Source: Deltaproteobacteria bacterium
GTDB taxonomy: Bacteria > Desulfobacterota > Desulfobacteria > Desulfobacterales > UBA5852
Assembly (NCBI GenBank): GCA_020444045.1
Contig: JAHLLS010000001.1
Location: 1-64,000 of the forward strand
Length of the DNA: 64,000 bases
Reading direction: 5' to 3'
A model generated the notes under the pieces. That model was not told the DNA's origin. It did not search any database and saw only the letters and a list, made by a program, of their open reading frames with translations. The translations under genes and the position numbers were made by a program. The stretch's first letter is position 1. The number at the start of each line of letters is the position of its first letter. Below are positions 1-8,377 of the stretch, piece by piece.

Positions 1-55
1 TGTTACCCTCAACGGTTTTCAAGACCGCCGCTTTCGACCACTCAGCCATCCCTCC
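1..55 (-). tRNA. tRNA-Ser(UGA), 3' part missing
   Basis: Read on the minus strand, the 5' end GGAGGGATGGC begins at 55. The D-arm follows, then an anticodon arm with loop CUUGAAA, giving anticodon UGA. The window edge cuts the gene inside the long variable arm, so the T-arm and acceptor 3' strand are not visible. Confidence 0.88.
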
Positions 56-237
56 TCACAATGAATTTTGCTTGTTATCAACTCCTTGGGGTGCGGTCAA
101 TATTTTTTCATGGGCCCATGCGTTTTGAAGTTGACATGCCATTTTGAATATGGTTTCCAAGGGCCAAAAAGCGGCTAAAATGCTTGTAAAAATAACCCGG
201 CACACCTGGTATCGCTGTGGGCCTAAGGAGCACCAAC

Positions 238-711
238 ATGAAACAGAAATTCCAAATCCAGAAAAATGACACCGAGCAACAGTTGATCATCAGGGAAAGC
301 GCCGAATTAGATAAAGATGTCATGTCCCTCCTGTGTGAAGTCACATTTCAAGCGGATGCCATTAAACGTGCGATGGCAGACGGCCGTGAAGCATTGATTG
401 CTGCGCTGCGCACTCGGAATATGTATCCGCCCCGGACCTATGCCGAAATGATCGCAGAGGCCGTTCAAGGCCTTTACCAGTCACAGGACAGCGACAGCGC
501 GGAATTGATCTTCGATGACCTGGACCTTTTGAGTCACGAGCGGGCATCGGCTGCTGTTCTTGACGATATCAAGGAAGAAGCCAGTGAAATAGACGACCTT
601 CTAGACGACGATTTCGACGATGAGTTTGAAGAAACCGCTGACATTAAAAAAATAAGCTCCCCGATTAAGATTGATGACGACAGCCCGACCGATCTTGATG
701 AAGAACTCTAA
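238..711 (+). CDS. Acidic hypothetical protein
   Basis: A 157-aa protein I do not recognise. The start at 238 is chosen because AAGGAG lies about 8 nt upstream; a start at 217 would place that site inside the gene. The first 90 residues look helical and globular. The last 60 are strongly acidic, with runs of Asp and Glu (for example DDLLDDDFDDEFEE), and are probably disordered. No signal peptide, membrane segment or metal motif is visible. It stands alone between a tRNA on the opposite strand and a long gap before the hydrogenase genes. The tail resembles those of proteins that bind basic partners or nucleic-acid enzymes, but no function can be assigned. Confidence 0.75.
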   Translation: MKQKFQIQKNDTEQQLIIRESAELDKDVMSLLCEVTFQADAIKRAMADGREALIAALRTRNMYPPRTYAEMIAEAVQGLYQSQDSDSAELIFDDLDLLSHERASAAVLDDIKEEASEIDDLLDDDFDDEFEETADIKKISSPIKIDDDSPTDLDEEL

Positions 712-1170
712 CATCGCCCTCACAGCAAAACGATTAACACCCTTCCTGTTGATGAACGGTATAAAGGGGCATGCGGAATAGCGGCCCTTTATGCCGGCTC
801 ATCTGGTCTCGCCGCCGCCCGCCAGGTCCATACGACAGGACGCATTGTGGTTCTCTTCATTATCCGATCATTTCCGCCCGTTTCGAACGACCATTTACCC
901 CTCGCAGAATCCTGACATTGCTCGAAATTATCAGGACGATGGGGCCTTTTACTGAAGTTAAGTGTTGACTTGACGGATACATTCTTTTAACAAGTATGAA
1001 CTGAATTTATTTAATTTTTTTGATACAGAACAGCTTCACTCGGGCGATGAACACCAACCGGCAAACGGGGCATTATATCGAAGATCGCTTGCCCTGTTCG
1101 GCCGGATTTGTTTTAAAGTTGTGCAGGAGAGGTATTTAGGCGCTTTTTAAACCGCATCAAGGAGGTGCAG
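712..1170. other. Intergenic region upstream of the hydrogenase operon
   Basis: About 460 nt without a convincing gene. A 65-aa open frame at 771-968 has no ribosome binding site and reads like chance. The last 200 nt are A+T-rich and hold a possible promoter at 965-993. No terminator or repeat stands out. Confidence 0.5.
965..993 (+). promoter_or_regulatory. Possible sigma-70 promoter for hynBA
   Basis: TTGACT at 965-970, a 17-nt spacer and TAACAA at 988-993. The transcript would carry a leader of about 170 nt before hynB. The -10 match is weak and no start site is known, so this is only a candidate. Confidence 0.3.
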
Positions 1171-2118
1171 ATGGAAAAGGAGAAGGAGTTTTATGAACGT
1201 CTAGAGTCAAAAGGAGTCTCTCGTCGGGACTTCATGAAGTTCTGTACGTTCCTCACGGCAACCATGGGGCTGTCGACGTCCTTCGTGCCCAAAGTGGCCG
1301 AGGTGTTCGCCGCGCCGAACCAGAGGCCACCGGTCGTCTGGCTACACTTTGGTGAATGCACAGGATGCTCGGAGGCGCTTTTGCGCTCCATGTATCCTTG
1401 GATCGACGAACTGGTTCTGGAGATCCTGGACGTAGAGTACCATGAGACCATTATGGCCGCTGCGGGTTACCAGGCCGAAGAAAACCTGCATAATGCCGTC
1501 AAGAAGTACAAGGGCCAATTTGTCTGTGTAGTAGAAGGCTCAATCGCCACCAAGTTTGACGGTGGTTACGGCAAAGTTGCAGGGAAAAGCTTTCTTGAGA
1601 TTGCCCAGGAAGTCGTACCCCATGCGGCTGCCACTATCGCTATCGGGTCGTGCGCCAGTTTCGGCGGCATTCCAGCAGCTGCGCCCAACCCCGGGGGCTA
1701 TAAAGGAGTCGGAGCCGCTCTTGGCATGGAAGGCAAAATCGTCAATATCCCCGGTTGTCCGCCCAATCCCATCAACTTGGTCGGCACCATTGTTAACTAC
1801 CTCCTCCTTGGCAAACTCCCCGCCTTGGACGACAAGGGACGTCCCGTATTTGCCTATGGCAAGACCATCCATGATAGCTGCCCGCGGCGTGCGCACTTTG
1901 AAAACGATGAATTCGTCGAACAATTCGGTTCCGAAGAAGCCGCGCTGGGCTACTGCTTGTACAAGATGGGTTGCCGAGGACCGGAAACCTACAACAACTG
2001 CGCCGTGGCTAAATTCAACGACGGCACCAGCTGGCCGATTGAAGCGGGCGCACCCTGCATCGGCTGCAGCGAACCGGACTTCTGGGATACCATGACGCCA
2101 TTCTATGAGGAACTGTAG
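1171..2118 (+). CDS. hynB: Periplasmic [NiFe] hydrogenase small subunit
   Basis: The 315-aa electron-transfer subunit of an uptake [NiFe] hydrogenase. It carries the Fe-S clusters that take electrons from the active site to periplasmic cytochrome c3. The N-terminus has a twin-arginine signal (SRRDFMK, residues 17-23) followed by a hydrophobic stretch and cleavage near residue 48. The mature part opens with the proximal-cluster motif ECTGC (62-66), then GSCASFGG and NIPGCPPNP. The C-terminal cysteine set (CLYKMGCRGP, CIGCSEPDFW) fits the medial and distal clusters. There is no C-terminal membrane anchor, so the enzyme should be soluble in the periplasm, as in the Desulfovibrio HynAB type. ATG 1171 is preferred because AAGGAGG lies 5 nt upstream. 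hynA follows after 54 nt. Confidence 0.96.
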   Translation: MEKEKEFYERLESKGVSRRDFMKFCTFLTATMGLSTSFVPKVAEVFAAPNQRPPVVWLHFGECTGCSEALLRSMYPWIDELVLEILDVEYHETIMAAAGYQAEENLHNAVKKYKGQFVCVVEGSIATKFDGGYGKVAGKSFLEIAQEVVPHAAATIAIGSCASFGGIPAAAPNPGGYKGVGAALGMEGKIVNIPGCPPNPINLVGTIVNYLLLGKLPALDDKGRPVFAYGKTIHDSCPRRAHFENDEFVEQFGSEEAALGYCLYKMGCRGPETYNNCAVAKFNDGTSWPIEAGAPCIGCSEPDFWDTMTPFYEEL

Positions 2119-2172
2119 GATCCTAATTAAGGGAATGACCATCAGCCCTTTTCAGGAAGGAAAGGAGAACAT

Positions 2173-3822
2173 ATGGGCCAGAGAATTGTAGTTGATCCAA
2201 TCACCCGAATCGAAGGGCACCTTCGTATCGAGGTGGAAATCGCGGGTGGCAAGGTTGTCAATGCCTGGAGTTCCGGGCAGATGTTCCGCGGCATAGAAAT
2301 GATACTTCAAGGACGTGACCCACGGGATGCCCACCATTTCGTGCAGCGCTCCTGTGGTGTGTGTACTTACGTCCATGCGATTTCCTCCGTTCGGGCCGTC
2401 GAGGATGCTGTTGGCGTCCAGATCCCGGCCAATGCGCGCCTGCTCCGCAACCTGATGCACGGTGCCCAGTATCAGCACGATCATATCGTTCACTTTTATC
2501 ATCTGCATGCCCTTGACTGGGTAGACATCGTAAGTGCGCTCTCGGCCGATCCCCAGAAGACGGCGGCGCTGGCCGACAACGTCAGTGAAGCCCCCTGGGG
2601 TGGCACCGCCTATTACAAGAGTGTCCAGAACCGGATCAAAACCTTCGTCGACAGTGGCCAGCTGGGTCCGTTCGCCAATGCCTATTGGGGACACTCAGCC
2701 TACAAGCTGCCGCCGGAAGCCAACCTGATGGCGACGGCGCATTACATCGAAGCCCTGCGGCTTCAGGCCAAGGCCGCCCGTATGCACGCCATTTTCGGCG
2801 GCAAGAACCCACATCCACAATCCCTGGTGGTGGGGGGTATCACCTCCATCCGGGACCTAAGCGCGGATCGCATCGCCGAATTCCTGTATCTCACCCGTCA
2901 AACCCAGGATTTCGTCAAAAAGGTCTATATCCCCGATCTGCTGGCCGTGGCCTCCTTCTACAAAGACTGGGGCGGCATCGGCGGGACCACGAACTTCCTG
3001 GCCTACGGTGACTTTGCGGAAACCAACGCCGAGCCGGAAAGCCTGTATATGCCACGCGGCCTGATCGTCAACCGCGCAGTGGGCGATATCAAGCCGGTGG
3101 ACCAGGCCAGTGTGACGGAAGACGTGACCCATGGCTGGTATGAAAAAGGCGAGGCCAAACATCCCTGGAGCGGCGAAACCAAGCCGATTCAGGAAGATCC
3201 CGAATACCGCCCGGGCAACGGGCAATATACCTGGCTCAAGGCCCCGCGTTACGAAGAACTGTCATCCGAGGTCGGCCCCCTGGCCCGCGTTCTGGTGGCC
3301 TACGGCAAGGGCCATAAACAGATCAAACCCTTGGTGGACAGCACCCTGCAGCAACTGGACGTCCCGGTCACGGCCCTGTTCTCCACCCTGGGCCGCACGG
3401 CCGCTCGCGGATTGGAGACGCTTGCCATCGGCGACCGCATGGAAACCTGGATAGGCGAACTCCTGGCCAATGTCAAAGCCGGTGACACCAGCACCTATGA
3501 GCCCTGGGAAATGCCCGACAGCGCTCAGGGCGTCGGTCTGAACGACGTGCCCCGTGGTTCATTGGGCCACTGGATCGACATCGATGGCGGCAAGATCAAA
3601 AACTACCAGTATGTCGTTCCGTCGACCTGGAACTTTGGTCCCCGCGACAGCAAAGGGGTTCTGGGCCCCGTGGAGGAGGCGCTTATCGGCACCCCCATTG
3701 CGGATCCCAAGCAACCCCTCGAAATCCTGCGGACCGTGCACTCCTTCGATCCCTGTATCGCCTGTGCGGTCCATGTGATCGATCCGGAGTCGAACGAAGT
3801 CATTAAAATTAACGTTCAGTAA
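2173..3822 (+). CDS. hynA: Periplasmic [NiFe] hydrogenase large subunit
   Basis: The 549-aa catalytic subunit holding the Ni-Fe(CN)2CO site. The N-terminal ligand motif is RSCGVCTYVH (Cys61, Cys64) and the C-terminal one is DPCIACAVH (Cys528, Cys531), so all four metal-binding cysteines are present. No selenocysteine codon replaces any of them. Fifteen residues follow His534 and should be removed by the maturation protease once nickel is inserted; that protease is encoded just downstream. The subunit has no signal of its own and would be exported with HynB through Tat. ATG 2173 has an AGGAAAGGAG site upstream. An intrinsic terminator follows the gene. Confidence 0.97.
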   Translation: MGQRIVVDPITRIEGHLRIEVEIAGGKVVNAWSSGQMFRGIEMILQGRDPRDAHHFVQRSCGVCTYVHAISSVRAVEDAVGVQIPANARLLRNLMHGAQYQHDHIVHFYHLHALDWVDIVSALSADPQKTAALADNVSEAPWGGTAYYKSVQNRIKTFVDSGQLGPFANAYWGHSAYKLPPEANLMATAHYIEALRLQAKAARMHAIFGGKNPHPQSLVVGGITSIRDLSADRIAEFLYLTRQTQDFVKKVYIPDLLAVASFYKDWGGIGGTTNFLAYGDFAETNAEPESLYMPRGLIVNRAVGDIKPVDQASVTEDVTHGWYEKGEAKHPWSGETKPIQEDPEYRPGNGQYTWLKAPRYEELSSEVGPLARVLVAYGKGHKQIKPLVDSTLQQLDVPVTALFSTLGRTAARGLETLAIGDRMETWIGELLANVKAGDTSTYEPWEMPDSAQGVGLNDVPRGSLGHWIDIDGGKIKNYQYVVPSTWNFGPRDSKGVLGPVEEALIGTPIADPKQPLEILRTVHSFDPCIACAVHVIDPESNEVIKINVQ

Positions 3823-3833
3823 CCCTGTTGCCG

Positions 3834-3873
3834 GCAGCCGCCCCGCATTCTGCGGGGCGGCTGCTTCTTTTTT
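3834..3873 (+). terminator. Intrinsic terminator after hynBA
   Basis: A 13-bp, almost pure G+C stem (GCAGCCGCCCCGC paired with GCGGGGCGGCTGC) has a 5-nt loop and is followed by TTCTTTTTT. It separates hynBA from the maturation genes. Confidence 0.9.
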
Positions 3874-3959
3874 AGGCCAACCCACCGCCTCGGGATTGTG
3901 TTCCCCTCCCACGGTTACACGGACATCATCCGTCACGAAGCAACTAGGCCATCAATGAC

Positions 3960-3988
3960 TTGCATGACACCGTAAACCGTACTATATG
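3960..3988 (+). promoter_or_regulatory. Probable promoter of the hydrogenase maturation genes
   Basis: TTGCAT at 3960-3965, a 17-nt spacer and TATATG at 3983-3988, just after the hynBA terminator. The start of transcription would be near 3995, which supports translation from 4026 rather than an upstream codon. Confidence 0.5.
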
Positions 3989-4025
3989 GGTGCCCCGGAT
4001 GTCATACTTTACAAGGAAAAAATCT

Positions 4026-4538
4026 ATGCCGGATGAATCAACGACAACAGCACCGGCCATCACCATACTCGGTATCGGCAATATTCTGCTCACCGACGAG
4101 GGGTTCGGTGTGCGGGTGGTCGAAAAGCTTTCCCGTGAATATGAATTCCCGGAGAATGTATCCCTGGTTGACGGCGGCGTACTCGGAATTAACCTATTGG
4201 GCGTCCTTGCGGACACCCAGCATTTGATCGTGGTGGACGCCGTTAAAAACAAACAGCCGCCCGGTTCGTTGTATCGATTGGAAAAAAATGAACTCCCCGA
4301 GCGTATCCTGCTGAAAAACTCGCTGCACCAGACGGATTTCCTGGAAACCCTGACACTTTGCCAGGCCATCGACAAGGTCCCCGAAACCACCGTGGTGTTG
4401 GGTGTTGAACCCAAAGATATCCTGACTCTCAGCGTCGAACTGACTCCGACCGTGGAGGCCCGTGTCGACGATATGATGGATCTTGTACTCCGTGAACTGG
4501 AAGACTTGGGCGTTACCGCCAAAAAAAGGAGTGCTTGA
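4026..4538 (+). CDS. Hydrogenase maturation protease (HyaD/HynD family)
   Basis: A 170-aa endopeptidase of the HyaD/HybD type. It should clip the C-terminal 15 residues from the HynA precursor after nickel insertion, using the bound nickel to recognise its substrate. The family pattern is visible: ILGIGNILLTDEGFG near the N-terminus with the first acidic nickel ligand (Glu in TDEG), then VVDAVKN, and a C-terminal histidine in SLHQTDFLE. ATG 4026 has AAGGA 8 nt upstream and fits the usual family length; an upstream in-frame codon at 3960 falls in the likely promoter. The stop codon lies directly against the hypC start, so the two are translationally coupled. Confidence 0.92.
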   Translation: MPDESTTTAPAITILGIGNILLTDEGFGVRVVEKLSREYEFPENVSLVDGGVLGINLLGVLADTQHLIVVDAVKNKQPPGSLYRLEKNELPERILLKNSLHQTDFLETLTLCQAIDKVPETTVVLGVEPKDILTLSVELTPTVEARVDDMMDLVLRELEDLGVTAKKRSA

Positions 4539-4793
4539 ATGTGTCTCGCCATTCCCTCTAGGATAACAGAAATCAATGACAATATGGGTGTCATTGACGT
4601 TGTTGGCGTGCAGCGCGAAGTCAGCCTGCTGCTGGTCGAAAACCCGCAGGTAGGCGACTGGGTGATCGTGCATGCCGGCTTTGCGATCCAGATCATCGAT
4701 GAGGCCACGGCACAGGAATCATTGCGCTACCTGAGGGAAGCGGCCCAACTGCTCGCAGAAAACGACGATTCCGGCACGGCCGCCAACGGCTGA
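4539..4793 (+). CDS. hypC: Hydrogenase assembly chaperone HypC
   Basis: An 84-aa chaperone with the diagnostic start MCLAIPSRI. Cys2, exposed after removal of the initiator Met, binds HypD and the large-subunit precursor while the Fe(CN)2CO unit is handed over. The rest is the small beta-barrel of the HypC/HupF family (VIDVVGVQREVSLLLV, VGDWVIVHAGFAI). It starts on the base after the protease stop codon, and the ribosome binding site (AAAGGAG) lies inside that gene. hypF follows after 35 nt. Confidence 0.96.
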   Translation: MCLAIPSRITEINDNMGVIDVVGVQREVSLLLVENPQVGDWVIVHAGFAIQIIDEATAQESLRYLREAAQLLAENDDSGTAANG

Positions 4794-4828
4794 CCGACAA
4801 AACCCCGCCGGCCCGACCGGCGCCATCC

Positions 4829-7117
4829 ATGACAGAAACTATCGCGGCCAAACAAATCAGGGTCAAAGGCATTGTCCAGGGCGTTGGTTTTCGCCCCTAT
4901 GTCTACCAGCTCGCAGGCCGTTTCAAGCTTTGCGGCCATGTGGCCAATACCGCCGCCGGCGTTCGCATCCATGTGGAAGGGCCGCAGCCGGACATTGCCG
5001 CCTTTCTTGCCAGCATTCCCGCCGAAGCCCCCCCTTTGGCTCAGATCACCGATGTTGACGCGGCGGATGCCCCAGCGGAAGGCTTTCAGCGCTTCGAAAT
5101 CATCGCCAGTCGCGATGATAGCGCCAAATCTGCGCTGATATCGCCCGATGTTGCCATCTGCGACGACTGCCTCAAAGAAATGCTGTCACCCCAGGATCGG
5201 CGCTTTCGATACCCCTTCATCAATTGCACCAATTGCGGCCCGCGCTACACCATCATCGATGATGTTCCCTACGACCGGCCTCAGACCTCCATGGCGTCCT
5301 TTCCCATGTGCCCCCGCTGCCAGGCGGAATACGATGATCCCGAAAATCGTCGGTTTCATGCCCAGCCCAATGCCTGTCCTGTCTGCGGCCCCCATGTACA
5401 GTTGCTTGACGGCAACGGGCAAGCCTTGGACACCAAAGATCCAATTAGCGCTGTGGTTGCCCTGCTCCAACAGGGCCGCATCGTGGCCATTAAAGGGCTC
5501 GGTGGCTTTCACCTGGCGGTGGATGCCGAGAATGAGCCAGCGGTTGCGCGTCTGCGGCAGCGCAAACATCGCGAAGAAAAACCCCTGGCCGTGATGGCTT
5601 ACGATGGCGATCGTATTCGTCGTTTCGCACAGTTGGATGACGAAGAAATGGCCGTGCTGGCATCGCCCCAGCGGCCGATCCTGTTGCTCGCCAAGCGGTC
5701 CGATCAAGCCCTGGCACCATCGGTTGCACCGCAAAACCATTATTTCGGTGTCATGCTGCCCTACGCGCCCCTCCACTATCTCCTTCTGGAAAAGGCATTT
5801 ACAGCCCTGGTCATGACAAGCGCCAACCTAAGCGAAGAACCCATCGCTATTAGTAACAGAGAAGCGGTCGAGCGCCTGGCCGGCATCGCCGATGCCTTCC
5901 TGGTGCACAACCGCGACATCTATTTGCGCTGCGACGACTCGATTGTGCGCAAAACAGCCGGCGTCACGCGGTTTATCCGACGCGCCCGGGGCTATGTGCC
6001 AACACCGGTATTTCTGAACCATACGCCGCCCCCGGTGCTAGCCTGTGGCGCCGCACTCAAGAATACGGTCTGCCTTACCAAGGAAGATCGCGCTTTTATC
6101 AGCCAACATATCGGCGATCTGGAAAACCTGGCGACGTATGGGGCTTTCCGGGACACCATTGCCCACCTGCAGCGTATTCTGGCTATCGCCCCCCAGGTCA
6201 TCGCCTGCGACATGCATCCGGATTACCTCAGTACGCGCTATGCAACCGAACAAAGCGACCTGCCGGTTATTCAGGTACAGCACCATCATGCCCATATTGT
6301 CAGCGCAATGGCTGAAAACCACCTGGACGGCAGGGTCATCGGCCTGGCGTTCGATGGCACTGGCTACGGACCGGACGGCACCATCTGGGGGGGTGAAGTC
6401 CTGCTGGCGGAAAATGGCCGTTACGAACGGGTCGCCTTTTTACAACCCCTCCCCATGCCCGGGGGGGCTGCCGCCATCAAGACGCCCTGGCGAATGGCGA
6501 TCAGTTATTTATATCAAGCTTTTGGTGAAGGCTTTCGCGATCTGGATTTTCCTTTCTTGTCAGCCGTCGACCCGAAGCAGGCCGATATTCTGGTGGTCAT
6601 GATGCAGCAAGCGCTCAACGCCCCCTTAACCTCCAGCATGGGCAGGCTTTTCGACGGCATTGCCGCCTTGATCGGCCTGCGCAGCAACGTGGCCTTTGAA
6701 GGCCAGGCCGCCATGGAACTGGAAATGATCGCCGCACCGGAAGCGGCCACCCCCTACGATTTCGGTTGGCAGACATCGGACGATGGCTTCCGGATTCCCA
6801 CGGCACCGATCATCCAGGGTGTTGTAACCGACATTCGGCACGGTCAGAGCAACGCCCACATCAGCCGCCGGTTCCACACCACCCTGGTCCGTCTGTTCAC
6901 CGATCTTTGTTCTCATTTGCGCCGTCGGACCGATTTGGACCGGGTGGTCTTGAGTGGCGGGACGTTCCAGAATGCCATTCTCCTGGATGAATTGTCTCGA
7001 TCTCTGATGAAAAGCGGTTTTGCCGTCTACACCCATCGCCTGGTTCCCCCCAACGACGGGGGTATTTCGCTGGGACAGGCCGTGGCGGCCGGTGCCATGT
7101 TGGCCGATGCGTCGTAG
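4829..7117 (+). CDS. hypF: Carbamoyltransferase HypF
   Basis: A 762-aa enzyme that makes the cyanide ligands of the NiFe site from carbamoyl phosphate and passes the carbamoyl group to the C-terminal cysteine of HypE. Domains in order: acylphosphatase (residues about 7-95, VQGVGFRPYVYQLA); a zinc-finger pair with CDDC, CTNCG, CPRC and CPVCG (about 110-190); a YrdC-like ATP-binding domain (about 205-390); and a Kae1-like domain with the metal-binding HHHAHI motif (about 485) and GLAFDGTGYGPDGTIWGG. The length is normal and nothing is missing. It lies between hypC and hypD on the same strand. Confidence 0.97.
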   Translation: MTETIAAKQIRVKGIVQGVGFRPYVYQLAGRFKLCGHVANTAAGVRIHVEGPQPDIAAFLASIPAEAPPLAQITDVDAADAPAEGFQRFEIIASRDDSAKSALISPDVAICDDCLKEMLSPQDRRFRYPFINCTNCGPRYTIIDDVPYDRPQTSMASFPMCPRCQAEYDDPENRRFHAQPNACPVCGPHVQLLDGNGQALDTKDPISAVVALLQQGRIVAIKGLGGFHLAVDAENEPAVARLRQRKHREEKPLAVMAYDGDRIRRFAQLDDEEMAVLASPQRPILLLAKRSDQALAPSVAPQNHYFGVMLPYAPLHYLLLEKAFTALVMTSANLSEEPIAISNREAVERLAGIADAFLVHNRDIYLRCDDSIVRKTAGVTRFIRRARGYVPTPVFLNHTPPPVLACGAALKNTVCLTKEDRAFISQHIGDLENLATYGAFRDTIAHLQRILAIAPQVIACDMHPDYLSTRYATEQSDLPVIQVQHHHAHIVSAMAENHLDGRVIGLAFDGTGYGPDGTIWGGEVLLAENGRYERVAFLQPLPMPGGAAAIKTPWRMAISYLYQAFGEGFRDLDFPFLSAVDPKQADILVVMMQQALNAPLTSSMGRLFDGIAALIGLRSNVAFEGQAAMELEMIAAPEAATPYDFGWQTSDDGFRIPTAPIIQGVVTDIRHGQSNAHISRRFHTTLVRLFTDLCSHLRRRTDLDRVVLSGGTFQNAILLDELSRSLMKSGFAVYTHRLVPPNDGGISLGQAVAAGAMLADAS

Positions 7118-7246
7118 CGTTCAAATTACGACTTGTGGGTCCTCCGCTTTTTGACTATAAACGTTACGTTTTAATGCTAATTTTCTTGGCGCCCGTATTA
7201 AAATGGTTCTGTTTTGGCACGGGCCCCGGATAGGAATATCAGCACC

Positions 7247-8335
7247 ATGCCCCTGAAGCATCAACGCGAATACCGCGATCCGCACCTATCCCGTCAATTG
7301 ATCCAGGCGATCAAGCGCACGAATGTCCGCCCGGTGAAGCTGATGGAGGTCTGTGGAACCCACACCATGTCGATCTTTCGGCATGGCATCCGCGACGTCC
7401 TTCCAGAAACCATCCATCTGCTTTCCGGCCCGGGCTGCCCGGTATGCGTCACGGCCCAGCCGGAGATCGATGCGTTTATCGCTTATGCCCGGGTGGAAGA
7501 CACCATTGTCACCACTTTCGGTGACCTCATCCGCGTGCCCGGCACGGAATCCAGCCTTCAGAAGGAAAATGCCGCCGGTCGCGATGTACGGATCGTTTAC
7601 TCGGCCTTCGATGCCCTCAAAATCGCCCAGGCCAATCCGGACAAACGCGTTGTGTTTCTGGGTGTGGGGTTCGAAACCACGGCGCCCACCATTGCCGCCG
7701 CCATCCTTGCGGCCTGTGAAATGAAAGTTCCCAATTTCCTGGTGGCCTGCGCCCATAAAACCGTTCCGGCCGCATTGGAAGCCCTGATGAATATAGACCA
7801 AGTTCAAATCAATGGGTTGCTCCTACCGGGCCACGTATCCGTAATACTGGGCCGCCAGGCCTATCAGTCCTTTTTTGATCGATACCAGGTGCCGAGTGTC
7901 GTGGCCGGGTTTGAACCCACCGACATTCTCGAGGCCGTACGGCGACTGGTGGACCAGATCGAAAAAGGGCAGCCGCAGTTGGACAATGCTTATACCAGGG
8001 CGGTCAGCGAGGAAGGTAACCCTAAGGCGCGCGCCGTGATGGATACCGTGTTCGAACCGGTGGATGCCGTCTTCCGAGGCATCGGCTTGATTCCCGGCAG
8101 CGGCCTGCGGATCCGACCGGCCTTTGCTGCGCATGACGCTGCCATCCAAATTCCCGTCAAAGTGCCCAAGTCCAAAGAGCCGGCGGGGTGTGCCTGCGGC
8201 GATATCCTGACCGGTGCCAAAACACCGCCTGAATGCCGGCTTTTTCGCCGGGCCTGCACACCCGAGAACCCCATCGGCCCCTGCATGGTGTCAAGTGAGG
8301 GAACGTGTGCCGCCTATTACCGATTTCACCCGTAA
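7247..8335 (+). CDS. hypD: Hydrogenase formation protein HypD
   Basis: A 362-aa [4Fe-4S] scaffold on which, with HypC, the Fe(CN)2CO group is assembled. Conserved elements seen are LMEVCGTHTM near residue 35, the GPGCPVC segment near 65, TTFGDLIRVPG, GFETTAPTIA, and the C-terminal cysteine-rich cluster site (CACGDIL, CRLFRRACTPENPIGPCMVS). ATG 7247 follows AGGAA by about 10 nt and gives the usual family length; a TTG at 7214 would add 11 residues not expected for HypD. A gap of about 130 nt separates it from hypF, so it may have its own promoter. hypE follows closely. Confidence 0.96.
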   Translation: MPLKHQREYRDPHLSRQLIQAIKRTNVRPVKLMEVCGTHTMSIFRHGIRDVLPETIHLLSGPGCPVCVTAQPEIDAFIAYARVEDTIVTTFGDLIRVPGTESSLQKENAAGRDVRIVYSAFDALKIAQANPDKRVVFLGVGFETTAPTIAAAILAACEMKVPNFLVACAHKTVPAALEALMNIDQVQINGLLLPGHVSVILGRQAYQSFFDRYQVPSVVAGFEPTDILEAVRRLVDQIEKGQPQLDNAYTRAVSEEGNPKARAVMDTVFEPVDAVFRGIGLIPGSGLRIRPAFAAHDAAIQIPVKVPKSKEPAGCACGDILTGAKTPPECRLFRRACTPENPIGPCMVSSEGTCAAYYRFHP

Positions 8336-8377
8336 ACCGTGATCAGACAGAAGACGCCCGTTAAAAAAGGACCGACC

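Noticed and set aside
771-968. 65-aa open frame upstream of hynB
   Set aside because: No ribosome binding site, no motif, and unusual composition (Arg/Pro-rich); treated as intergenic.
2173-3822. Possible [NiFeSe] hydrogenase
   Set aside because: Both C-terminal ligands are encoded as cysteine and there is no in-frame TGA, so it is the cysteine form.
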